Below, piece after piece: positions 11,929-22,084 of a stretch of DNA of 64,000 nucleotides (positions within the stretch are counted from its first letter, which is position 1; each line of letters starts with the position of its first letter). A program made the position numbers and the translations under genes. A model generated the notes under the pieces. The model did not search any database. It saw only the letters and a list, made by a program, of their open reading frames with translations, and was not told where the DNA came from. Source of the DNA: Incurvaria masculella (lineage: Eukaryota; Arthropoda; Insecta; Lepidoptera; Incurvariidae); NCBI GenBank assembly GCA_946894095.1, contig OX335645.2:10563001-10627000 (forward strand), given 5' to 3'.

Positions 11929-12305
11929 TTTTTTAAAGAACTATAAATGGATGGCTAATACCAAACTGAACGTCAGATATTAGCCTAAAACACGACATGG
12001 GAACTAGGTGCCATACCAGGACTTTTCTTAAATTGCTCGGCTACATTGAACTGGATGGAAAACACGGTCAATTTTCATTGCCACTTCGATCATCGTTCAT
12101 TCAATGCAATTGTACCAACCCGGACGGGATAAACCCTACAACATAGTAAGTAAGGAAGGGGACCTACAGTTTTACGTGGAATCCGAACCACGGCCAGCCC
12201 TAATGGTCTAAAATGGTCACCCATCCAGAACCCAACCGCGCTCAGGGCTGATTACCCAGCTTACAGAATCTCAAGGTGTCCCACCACTGTGCTACCGAGG
12301 CTGAC
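11929..12305 (-). mobile_element. Full-length SINE, degenerate 5S-like head, outer copy
   Basis: Read on the minus strand it starts GTCAGCCTCGGTAGCACAGT, has a TTCTGGATGGGTGACC block resembling the 5S rRNA internal promoter, then the shared SINE body (GGTTCGGATTCCACG, GATGAACGATGATCGAAG, CCATCCAGTTCAATGTAGCC). It ends in the GGTATTAGCCATCC tail and an A-rich run. Flanking AATGAT at 11923-11928 and 12306-12311 is the target duplication. Confidence 0.85.
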
Positions 12306-12675
12306 AATGATAAAAATCTCTTTAGGGTGGCGTATTTTGTCTTCGAAAGAGTATTTACTACTTCACGTTTCATCGTAGTTCGGATTAAACATAAAACTGT
12401 AGGGGCTGTACTATCGCATTGAATTAACTACGGTCAAAAGGCAATGAAAATAGACGATATTTTTCTTCCATTACAATGTAGCCATGAAATATAAGAAAGT
12501 TCCTGGCATGGCACCTCGGTCCTATATATTGTTTTGGGCTAATATCATGACACTAGAGGTGATTATAGCTAAAGATGTACACTTTTTTATTTTGTAATTT
12601 GCTGATTTTGTAAGATTTAAGTGGGGTTATAGTTTATTTAAAAATCTAGACTTAAGGTGGGCCTTCCCGCTCAAC

Positions 12676-13019
12676 TCCCCATACAAACGTGGAAAGAAGA
12701 TCTTGAGCATATTTCTCATCAGAGATCCAAAATAATACTCAAAATAGCTTTATTTGATCGAAATAGATGTCTGATGACTGTTGGGCATTGTAAAATTTTA
12801 TTAGGTTTCTAAGGTATAAGGTCCGAAACTTCGAATTTTTTGCGCGTTTTATACAATAATTTTGGAGGTGGATTACTCAACGATTAACTAAAAAACCCTA
12901 AAAAGATTAGTCATCAGACATGGCTTGTTTCATGAAGATTTATAAAAAATTTGGTTTTTGTTAGATTTTTGACTACAACGATCGTAGTTTATTTTTAGCT
13001 ATAAGTCGTTTTGTAATAA
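12676..13019. repeat. 344-bp segment present only in the outer transposon copy
   Basis: The two transposon copies align up to 12675/16795 and again from 13020/16796. The extra segment starts TCCCCATACAAACGT, the same 15 bases that begin the foldback element at 50234. It also contains an inverted pair ATGTCTGATGACT / AGTCATCAGACAT. It is either an insertion in the outer copy or a deletion from the inner one. Confidence 0.8.
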
Positions 13020-13042
13020 ATTTTTTCGTAAATCTTACCAAA

Positions 13043-13252
13043 TCAAACACTATGCGCATTGTCTGCTTTGTGGACATGTTGCATCTTACTCATCACGGAG
13101 CCTGTCTTTTTCTGTGTAACAGAGAAGGTCCCAGAGCGCGATAAATCGGTTTTGTACCGTGCCCGTGAATGAGTTAGTTCCACATTCGTAAAGTAAGGCA
13201 ATGTCTTTGATGTGTCCGTTGATTCTGCATTAATAACACATTTGTTGAACAA
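13043..13252 (-). other. 69-codon frame inside the transposon, identical in both copies
   Basis: An open frame on the minus strand (Lys/Thr/Ser-rich, containing TQKKTGSVMSKMQHVHKADN) with the same protein at 16819-17028. The first codon is TTG and the frame is open for about 14 further codons upstream. I recognise no family. The surrounding ~500 bp looks identical between copies, so identity here reflects recent copying and is not evidence of selection. Confidence 0.25.
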
Positions 13253-13529
13253 AGCGACGTATGTAATTTTAGTACTAAAATTTATATTTTATTAAAATAT
13301 TTGCTTATCCGTCCTGAAAGAAAATAATAATAATAAAGAGTTTACTTACACCCATTTTCACTACCATCAGCTACAAAAATCCCAGAGTTATCTTATGGTT
13401 ACACCATGCGAATATGCAATCTAACTGAAAGTAAGCTAACGAATTTCAGATAGCTGGAAATAGTGAAATCAGGGGTTAGTGGAGTGGCTGCTCTATAGAC
13501 GGATACCCTCTTCTTCAGCCACTGGCCGT

Positions 13530-13786
13530 ATTTCCTTATTTATTTATTTATTCATACAACAATATACCTAACATTACAGCGTAATGGCCAAGGCGTTAGG
13601 CAATTTATAGATAAAGTACACACCTTATTTAAAAATTATGCAGCTTCAAAGTAAACAGCAACTGCCTTCTGGAACTCGGACAGAGTGCAAGCATAGGTGT
13701 CTATTTTGTCAGATATATCATTTAGAGCTGTAAGCGCATGGGTGAGCGGCGCGTGACGCAGCATGTTGGTGCGCGAGGAGGGCAGC
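13530..13786 (-). pseudogene. LINE-B 3' end, outer copy, cut by the nested insertion
   Basis: The C-terminal ~75 codons of a non-LTR retrotransposon ORF plus its tail. The frame includes RTNMLRHAPLTHALTALND and AEFQKAVAVYFEAA, then a stop and a TTTATTTATTTATT (plus-strand view) tail at 13535-13552. The rest of this LINE copy lies on the far side of the nested transposon at 19810-20270. Confidence 0.7.
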
Positions 13787-14510
13787 TAGGCCCGTCCCCG
13801 GACGGTTTGAGAAACACATGAAATCCGAAATGAATTTTTTTTTCTCAGAAATATACAATTTCATATTTATATGCTTACATTAAGTTTGCAACATTGAGCG
13901 GGGCCCGGAAGATAGGAAAAAAAATTAAAATGTATAAAAAAATATATATCTCCTAAACAAATATTTAGAAATGGTATTGTAGAAATGTATTTGTTAACTC
14001 TTTTAAGGCGTAATGTAAAGGTGAATTTGCAACAATTTACTAATTACGGAAATATATTTAAAAAAATGTTTTTACTAAAAAAAATCTATGCTGAGAACCT
14101 TACTTGCTATGTCTACCTTTCTTTCTAGAATATGTAAACAAATTTATATTCTTTATCCTGTAAAGTTTTTAGAATGTTGCAAGTCTTAGAACAGTATTTT
14201 TTTTTTTTTCCAAACTTTCTAATGCTATAAACGGTAAACAAAAAATCAGAAATAAGATTTCCGTCATTCAGTGTTAACTTAAATCAATTGTGAACATTTC
14301 CCTAATTTTGCAACATCGCAAGTAGTCTGAAACAAGGTAAAAATGAATTAAATCTGCAAGCGTTTTACCGCTCTCACAGGTGTATTTGTTGCGCAGCCAT
14401 ATGCAGACATTTATCAGTTGTAATTGTATGAGTGAGTAGGCAGCGGCACGGGGCGACGGACGGAGGACGCTATCGCCGGGTGGTGCGGGGCGGGAGTGGC
14501 ACGTGCGTGC
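13787..14510 (+). repeat. Left terminal inverted repeat, inner transposon
   Basis: Nearly identical to 9674-10400, with small changes such as a longer T run near 14200 and a short deletion near 14367. It pairs with 19075-19806. Confidence 0.75.
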
Positions 14511-14682
14511 GACAGTTACATGTGTAGGTACTTTCGGGTATTACGTCTTGGAAGACGCAATATCCACGAATTTTATTTTAGATGGTTCGGACCCAGCCTA
14601 GCAGTATATTCTTACAGTAGTTATTTTATGGGGCTCTTTCTTTATTTCATATGTTCTTGCTTCACGGTCGAATAATAGATAT

Positions 14683-15705
14683 TTTTTTTATTTATTTAGC
14701 ATGAGTGACCCTTGCGAGCCGTGCACATTTATAACATAGATTAACGATCTTGGAGTTTATAATAAAAATTAATTATAAATACATTATTAAAATTCACAAT
14801 ACATTTTCAATACATAATCTGGTTCAATAAATGTCAATATTAAATTATTCTAAATTGCAATTAAAATTATTGAAAAATTCTTCTATATTATAAAACGGGT
14901 TACTTAACAAATATTCTTTTAAATTAATTAAACAATTGGTTATTGTTAAAAATTGTTTGATGGAAATGGTAAATGATTGTAAATTTTTACTCCAGTATAA
15001 ATCGATGAATTCTTAAACAATAAACATTTTGGGCCTTTTGGTCGAAAACTGTCGTTATTTCTTAAGTCATATATCTGCAATTCCTTCACTTTATCGAAGT
15101 ATTAGTTTTTCTTATATACTCCAATGCATATTATATTACAGTCATGATTTTTTAGGGTTCCGTACCCAAAGGGTGAAAACGGAACCCTATTATTAAGCCT
15201 CCGCTGTCCGTCCGTCCGTCCGTCCGTCCGTCCGTCCGTCCGTCCGTCCGTCCGTCTGTCCGTCTGTCACAGGGCTGTATCTCAGTATCCGTAACAGATA
15301 GACAGCTGAAATGTTCACAAAGTGTGTATTTATTTTGCCGCTATAACAACAAATAGGTAAAATTGAGAAATAATTAAAATTAAAGGGGGTCCCCATACAA
15401 AAAACGTGATTTTTTTTTTCATTTTTTTACGATGGTACGGAACCCTTCGTGTACGAGTCCGACTCGAACTTGGCCGGTTTTTTATTTTACGAAAAGGGGT
15501 CGGCAACTTTCATCATATTTGGCTCCACAAATAATTCGTATAACTTTCTTTTGAAGGATGAGAATACTTTTTTTAACATTACAATTGTTTCCCCACACAT
15601 CTATTCCGTACCTTAAAATCGATTCTATATAGCTAAAATCAATTATTCTTAAAGTTGATATGTGCACAGTGTTTTTTATTGATCTCATCGCATAACATTC
15701 ACTGG
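14683..15705 (-). pseudogene. Non-LTR retrotransposon 3' fragment (LINE-A), inner copy
   Basis: Same fragment as at 10569-11600, near identical. The frame at 15482-15688 is open through YIESILRYGIDVWG to the RPLF motif. The same interspersed repeat interrupts it at 15154-15483, so that insertion predates transposon duplication. Confidence 0.75.
15154..15483 (-). mobile_element. Interspersed repeat with AGGGTTCCGTACC inverted ends, inner copy
   Basis: Same insertion as 11048-11362, carried in the inner transposon. Here the microsatellite has twelve TCCG units (15207-15254) instead of eight, a clear length change since the copies separated. Confidence 0.75.
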
Positions 15706-15788
15706 CTATCTTCCATACATATCATAATATAACATACATATCACACTCCTTGGAAAAAGCGACGTACTTGTTTAGCACGAAGTATTAT

Positions 15789-15934
15789 CCCTGTTACTAA
15801 TAAACCTAGATCATCAGCTGAATAATTATACAATGTTTTGTCCTTTGCATTGACAGGCAGTTTCTAATTCGATAGAAAGGGACAAAACATTGTATACCTA
15901 TTCAGACGATGATCTGGGATTATTAGTAGCAGGG
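15789..15934. mobile_element. Foldback MITE (59-bp arms), inner copy
   Basis: Same element as 11669-11815, present at the equivalent position of the inner transposon and flanked on the right by TTAATG. Confidence 0.75.
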
Positions 15935-16047
15935 TTAATGTACATATTTACTGGAACTGCCTGGTTTAATATTTGTTCATAACGATATCTTAATCAAAAT
16001 TTAAATATTTATATGATTGTTTTTGTTTGAGTCGGTATTGTAATGAT

Positions 16048-16424
16048 TTTTTTAAAGAACTATAAATGGATGGCTAATACCAAACTGAACGTCAGATATT
16101 AGCCTAAAACACGACATGGGAACTAGGTGCCATACCAGGACTTTCCTTAAATTGCTCGGCTACATTGAACTGGATGGAAAACACGGTCAATTTTCATTGC
16201 CACTTCGATCATCGTTCATTCAATGCAATGGTACCAACCCGGACGGGATAAACCCTACAACATAGTAAGTAAGGAAGGGGACCTACAGTTTTACGTGGTA
16301 TCCGAACCACGGCCAGCCCTAATGGTCTAAAATGGTCACCCATCCAGAACGCAACCGCGCTCATAGCTGATTACCCAGCTTATAGAATCTCAAGGTGTCC
16401 CACCACTGTGCTACCGAGGCTGAC
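16048..16424 (-). mobile_element. Full-length SINE, degenerate 5S-like head, inner copy
   Basis: Same insertion as 11929-12305, with AATGAT flanks at 16042-16047 and 16425-16430. It entered the transposon before the transposon was copied. Confidence 0.85.
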
Positions 16425-16818
16425 AATGATAAAAATCTCGTTAGGGTGGCGTAGTTTGTCTTCGAAAGAGTATTTACTACTTCACGTTTCATGGTAGTTC
16501 GGATTAAACATAAAACTGTAGGGGCTGTACTATCGCATTGAATTAACTACGGTCAAAGCGGCAATGAAAATAGACGATATTTTCCTTCCATTACAATGTA
16601 GCCATGAAATATAAGAAAGTTCCTGGCATGGCACCTCGTTCCTATATGTTGTTTTGGGCTAATATCATGACACTAGATGTGATTATAGCTAAAGATGTAC
16701 ACTTTTTTATTTTGTAATTTGCTGATTTTGTAAGATTTAAGTGGGGTTATAGTTTATTTAAAAATCTAGACTTAAGGTGGGCCTTCCCGCTCAACATTTT
16801 TTCGTAAATCTTACCAAA

Positions 16819-17028
16819 TCAAACACTATGCGCATTGTCTGCTTTGTGGACATGTTGCATCTTACTCATCACGGAGCCTGTCTTTTTCTGTGTAACAGAG
16901 AAGGTCCCAGAGCGCGATAAATCGGTTTTGTACCGTGCCCGTGAATGAGTTAGTTCCACATTCGTAAAGTAAGGCAATGTCTTTGATGTGTCCGTTGATT
17001 CTGCATTAATAACACATTTGTTGAACAA
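16819..17028 (-). other. 69-codon frame, inner copy
   Basis: Identical protein to 13043-13252; see that entry. No family recognised. Confidence 0.25.
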
Positions 17029-17304
17029 AGCGACGTATGTAATTTTAGTACTAAAATTTATATTTTATTAAAATATTTGCTTATCCGTCCTGAAAGAAAA
17101 TAATAATAATAAAGAGTTTACTTACACCCATTTTCACTACCATCAGCTACAAAAATCCCAGAGTTATCTTATGGTTACACCATGCGAATATGCAATCTAA
17201 CTGAAAGTAAGCTAACGAATTTCAGATAGCTGGAAATAGTGAAATCAGGGGTTAGTGGAGTGGCTGCTCTATAGACGGATACCCTCTTCTTCAGCCACTG
17301 GCCG

Positions 17305-18010
17305 TATTTACTTATTTATTTATTTATTCATACAACAATATACCTAACATTACAGCGCAATGGCCAAGGCGTTAGGCAATTTATAGATAAAGTACACGCC
17401 TTATTTAAAAATTATGCAGCTTCAAAGTAAACAGCAACTGCCTTCTGGAACTCGGCCAGAGTGCAAGCATAGATGTCTATTTTGTCAGATATATCATTTA
17501 GAGCTGTAAGCGCATGGGTGAGCGGCGCGTGACGCAGCATGTTGGTGCGCGAGGAGGGCAGCGCGAAGCGAGAATGTGAGAGCGCGCGACTCTAATTTTC
17601 TGGGGCGAACAGATTAACACTCTCTAGCACTGAAATATTTTGCACGTGTCCAATCACTAATTTAAACACATATTTTGTTAACTGCGATTCGGATAAATCG
17701 GATAAAAATTATAATTATTTTTATAAAGGAATCTCAAAAACTTTTTTTGCACTCTTTCAAGCATGGCAGTATATTAAGCCTCATGAGGGTTCCATATCAT
17801 TGCATTGCATTCTAGCTTGCTTCTCACAAATGTGTTGTACAGGATGTTTACGGCATCTGTACTGCGCAAATGGTACGTTTGTCTCAATACAACACCCAGG
17901 GTCCGAAAGGAGCTTTTGCATAGTTTGTCGACGTGATCATGAAAAAAGACAATTTGGTGTCCATGATGACACCTTAATTTTTCTGACTTGTCACTCTCGA
18001 AAGCAAGACA
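17305..18010 (-). pseudogene. LINE-B 3' fragment, continuous inner copy
   Basis: Minus-strand reading from about 18010 gives a reverse-transcriptase C-terminal region: DHVDKLCKSSFRTLGVVLRQ, then FVRSKLECNAMIWNPHEA, an in-frame stop, AMLERVQKKFLRFLY, a frameshift, and SVLESVNLFAPEN through to a terminal stop at 17412-17414. A short-repeat 3' tail follows. The style matches Jockey/CR1-like non-LTR elements common in Lepidoptera; the exact clade is not determined. It is 5'-truncated and broken. The nested copy inserted into the equivalent of 17560-17562 of the outer element, i.e. within this LINE. Confidence 0.75.
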
Positions 18011-18682
18011 TCACCAAGTCAATTTTGGTATTGAATAGGCTCTCTGGAGTGACTCAATGTCAATATAGCGCACTTGTCAGTGTTGAAATAGACCTATCGC
18101 CAGTTATCGCCCGTAGTATAGGGAATTGATAGAGTAACAACTCTCTTTAGAGGTTTTTATGCTAGTGTGTCGAGATCAATCTCGTTTAAAAAAGGCCGAG
18201 AACTCGCGAAAACGAGATCTTGCGAGATCGGGATTGCATTCTTGGTATTAATCTAATCTAATTAATAATCTTGCTATATCTCGCGGAGTTAGGGTGGTTA
18301 ACCTTAAAATTTAGAAGGGAAAAATAAAAATACTAATATTGAGTCAGCGATTTACGTTTGTTTGTTACGATACGGGGTCATATCAAAACTTCTTGTTATG
18401 TTTTTCGCTTTTCTGATAATTTTTTCGTCGATTGAATTTTTTTTCCTGGTTCAAATATTCCTATTATTTCAGATAATGACTATGCGTGGCTAAATCGGTA
18501 AAAAGGTGAAATTATTAAGGCGAACAATTTATCATCCAAAATAAAAATATAGATAAAACAAGCATACCATAAGCATACTAAGAATGTTAAAAATAAAAGG
18601 ACTAGAGGCACGGCCGGCATCTCGTCAAAACATTCTTAGTAATTGCCAATTATGATCGCATCAATTCTATTCCATTTTCATC

Positions 18683-18985
18683 TCAACACACCGCATTTAC
18701 GATGGAATAAGTGCCATTGCAGGACCACCCTTTTTATGAGCACGGCTACATTGAACTGGATGGAAAACACGGACGGAAAATGCGTATGAAGGTACCAACC
18801 CGGGAGGGCTTAACCTACAGTTTTTCAAGGATTCCGAACCATGGAACCGCTCGCATTAATGACGAAATGCATTTATCCAACTCAGAAAGAGAAAGATAGT
18901 GGTGCATGTGCATTGTGGGGATTTGAACCCAGACCTCTGTCGTGTAAGGCAAATCCACCCGACACTGTGCCACGATCGCTCTATC
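18683..18985 (-). mobile_element. SINE with tRNA-like head, inner copy
   Basis: On the minus strand the head reads GATCGTGGCACAGTGTCGGG, then TCTGGGTTCAAATCCCC, which resemble tRNA A and B boxes. The body follows (GGTTCGGAATCC, GTTTTCCATCCAGTTCAATG) and is the same body used by the 5S-headed SINEs. The 3' hairpin tail is degraded or absent. Confidence 0.75.
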
Positions 18986-19074
18986 ACAAATGTCCACAGC
19001 CATTCTGTATTATCAACAATGTAAATCAATTTACACATGAAAATTGCTCCCGAACGAACACAAAATAAATGCGG

Positions 19075-19806
19075 CGATGTTTAGGTAGCAAGGCGGGGAG
19101 AATCTGTCGAGCCGACCGGCCCCATCCCCCCGCGTCCACCGCAGTCTTCCTAGCTATGTTTACACGCGCTACACTCACACAGAGAAGTGGCTTTACGTCG
19201 GTGTACGAGTGAAAACTGGTAATTATAGTAATGTTTTAATTGAACCTAGTTCCGGACGATTTGTATTGTTGCAAAATTGGTAGCATATTATTGAAAGATA
19301 AAACTACAAAATGAATGATTCAAACCGCATTTCGAATTTTTTGTTTAGCTTATATTCGAATCTAAAAATTATAAATGAAAAAAAATGTGCTTCTAAGTTT
19401 TGCAACATTTTAAATTTCTCACAGAATATAGAGATTTAGGCCATTTACATATTCCAGAAAATAAAACTGAGTTAGCAGTATTTGCTTTGCAGATATTACG
19501 GAAATAGTACAAAAAAAATATATTTACACAGTTCCGTAAATAATAAATTGTTGCAAATTTACAGTTATATTACACTTAAAATTAGTTAACATATTCGATT
19601 TTGAAATACCATTTCTAAATATTTGTTTAGGAGATATCATTTCTTAAACATATTTCATATTTTATTTCTATCTTCCGGGCCCCCCAAAATGTTGCAAACT
19701 TAATGTACACACGTCTATATGAAATGCTACGTTTCTGAGAAAAAAAATTGCATTTCGGATTTAATGTTTTTCTAAGTGCTGATTTAAGTCTAAAGTTCCT
19801 GGAGTA
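19075..19806 (-). repeat. Right terminal inverted repeat, inner transposon
   Basis: Reverse-complement counterpart of 13787-14510. It contains the same ordered blocks, including GGAGATAT, CTATCTTCCGGGCC and TGTTGCAAACTTAATG. The GC-rich inner end (about 19085-19145) mirrors the GC-rich inner end of the left repeat. Confidence 0.75.
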
Positions 19807-19809
19807 AGC

Positions 19810-20270
19810 GCGAAGCGAGGATGAGAGCGCGCGCGACTGTAATTTTCTGGGGCGAACAGATTAACACTATCTAGCACTGAAATATTTTGCATGTGTCCAA
19901 TTACTAATTTAAACACATATTTTGTTAACTGCGATTCGGATAAATGGGATAAAAATTATAATTATTTTTATAAAGGAATCTCAAGAACTTGTTTTGCACT
20001 CTTTCAAGCATGGCAGTATATTAAGCCTCATGAGGGTTCCATATCATTGCATTGCATTCTAGCTTGCTTCTCACAAATGTGTTGTACAGGATGTTTACGG
20101 CATCTGTACTGCGCAAATGGTACGTTTGTCTCAATACAACACCCAGGGTCCGAAAGGAGCTTTTGCATAGTTTGTCGACGTGATCATGAAAAAAGACAAT
20201 TTGGTGTCCATGATGACACCTTAATTTTTCTGACTTGTCACCTCTCGAAAGCAAGACATCACCAAGTCAA
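19810..20270 (-). pseudogene. LINE-B fragment, outer copy, 5' portion
   Basis: Continuation of the 13530-13786 fragment beyond the nested insertion. The frame at 20021-20254 reads through DHVDKLCKSSFRTLGVVLRQ and FVRSKLECNAMIWNPHEA to an in-frame stop. Small differences from the inner copy (for example near 19830 and 20240) show independent decay. Confidence 0.7.
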
Positions 20271-20956
20271 TTTTGGTATCCCCCTAGCCAAGAGCCTATT
20301 CACTCTCTGGAGTGACTCAATGTCAATATAGCGCACTTGTCTGTGTTGAAATAGACCTATCGCCAGTTATCGCCCGTAGTATAGGGAATTGATAGAGTAA
20401 CAACTCTCTTTAGAGGTTTTTATGCTAGTGTGTCGAGATCAATCTCGTTTAAAAAAGGCCGAGAACTCGCGAAAACGAGATCTTGCGAGATCGGGATTGC
20501 ATTCTTGGTATTAATCTAATCTAATTAATAATCTTGCTATATCTCGCGGAGTTAGGGTAGTTAACCTTAAAACTCTGAAGGGAAAAATAAAAATACTAAT
20601 ATTGAGTCAGCGATTTACGTTTGTTTGTTACGATACGGGGTCATATCAAAACTTCTTGTTATGTTTTTCGCTTATCTGATAATTTTTTCGTCGGTTGAAT
20701 TTCTTGAAAAATTTTTTTTCCTGGTTCAAATCTTCCTATTATTTCAGATAATGACTATGCGTGGCGAAATCGGTAAAAAGGTGAAATTATTAAGGCGAAC
20801 AATTTATCATCCAAAATAAAAATATAGATAAAACAAGCATACCATAAGCATACTAAGAATGTTAAAAATAAAAGGACTAGAGGCACGGCCGGCATCCCGT
20901 CAAAACATTCTTAGTAATTGCCAATTATGATCGCATCAATTCTATTCCATTTTCAT

Positions 20957-21260
20957 CTCAACACACCGCATTTACGATGGAATAAGTGCCATGGCAGGAC
21001 CACCCCTTTTATGAGCACGGCTACATTGAACTGGATGGAAAACACGGACGGAAAATGCGTATGAAGGTATGAACCCGGGAGGGCTTAACCTACAGTTTTT
21101 CAAGGATTCCGAACCATGGAACCGCTCGCATTAATGACGAAATGCATTTATCCAACTCAGAAAGAGAAAGATAGTGGTAGATGTGCATTGTGGGGATTTG
21201 AACCCAGACCTCTGTCGTGTAAGGCAAATCCACCCGACACTGTGCCACGATCGCTCTATC
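20957..21260 (-). mobile_element. SINE with tRNA-like head, outer copy
   Basis: Same insertion as 18683-18985, carried by the outer transposon, with a few substitutions (for example near 21067 and 21178). Confidence 0.75.
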
Positions 21261-21349
21261 GCAAATGTCCACAGCCATTCTGTATTATCAACAATGTAAA
21301 TCAATTTACACATGAAAATTGCTCCCGAACGAACACAAAATAAATGCGG

Positions 21350-22081
21350 CGATGTTTAGGTAGCAAGGCGGGGAGAATCTGTCGAGCCGACCGGCCCCAT
21401 CCCCCCGCGTCCACCGCAGTCTTCCTAGCTATGTTTACACGCGCTACACTCACACAGAGAAGTGGCTTTACGTCGGTGTACGAGTGAAAACTGGTAATTA
21501 TAGTAATGTTTTAATTGAACCTAGTTCCGGACGATTTGTATTGTTGCAAAATTGATAGCATATTATTGAAAGATAAAACTACAAAATGAATGATTCAAAC
21601 CGCATTTCGAATTTTTTGTTTAGCTTATATACGAATCAAAAAATTATAAATGAAAAAAAATGTGCTTCTATGTTTTGCATCATTTTAAATTTCTCACAGA
21701 ATATAGAGATTTAGGCCATTTACATATTCCAGAAAATAAAACTGAGTTAGCAGTATTTGCTTTGCAGATATTACGGAAATAGTACAAAAAAAATATATGT
21801 ACACAGTTCCGTAAATAGTAAATTGTTGCAAATTTACAGTTATATTACACTTAAAATTAGTTAACATATTCGACTTTGAAATACCATTTCTAAATATTTG
21901 TTTAGGAGATATCATTTCTTAAACATATTTCATATTTTATTTCTATCTTCCGGGCCCCCCAAAATGTTGCAAACTTAATGTACACACGTCCATATGAAAT
22001 ACTACGTTTCTGAGAAAAAAAATTGCATTTCGGATTTAATGTTTTTCTAAGTGCTGATTTAAGTCTAAAGTTCCTGGAGTA
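21350..22081 (-). repeat. Right terminal inverted repeat, outer transposon
   Basis: Near-identical to 19075-19806 and the reverse-complement partner of 9674-10400. It ends at 22081, next to the ACT target duplication. Confidence 0.75.
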
Positions 22082-22084
22082 ACT

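Larger units (their letters stand above)
13787..19806. mobile_element. Long-TIR DNA transposon, inner copy nested in the outer one
   Basis: A 6.0-kb uninterrupted copy of the same element, starting TAGGCCCGTC and ending TCCTGGAGTA. It is flanked by AGC at 13784-13786 and 19807-19809. The intact target can be read inside this inner copy at 17560-17562, where AGC is present once, so both the insertion point and the 3-bp duplication are directly verified. The two copies look nearly identical apart from scattered substitutions, a 344-bp indel and a microsatellite length change, so the nesting is recent. Confidence 0.85.
9674..22081. mobile_element. Long-TIR DNA transposon, outer copy (interrupted by a copy of itself)
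   Basis: The outer element is 9674-13786 plus 19807-22081, about 6.4 kb without the nested copy. It is flanked by ACT at 9671-9673 and 22082-22084 (AACT also fits), read as the target duplication. Its two ends are long imperfect inverted repeats of roughly 700 bp: both contain CTCAGAAA, CATTAAGTTTGCAACATT, GGCCCGGAAGATAG and ATCTCCTAAACAAATATTTA in the same order in opposite orientation. No transposase is visible, so it is probably non-autonomous. The interior holds other repeats as cargo. The superfamily is not resolved: a 3-bp duplication is compatible with several DNA transposon groups, and very long inverted repeats are unusual. Confidence 0.8.

Noticed and set aside
13314..13349. A minus-strand mini-intron (TGTAAGTAAA donor, CTTTCAG acceptor)
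   Set aside because: It would be only about 36 nt, shorter than workable insect introns, and the flanking frames do not join without stops.
9674..22082. Two independent tandem duplications, or haplotype duplication in the assembly
   Set aside because: Two separate tandem duplications would have to share a breakpoint. The AGC and ACT target duplications and the inverted-repeat ends fit nested transposition better. An assembly error is not fully excluded without reads.
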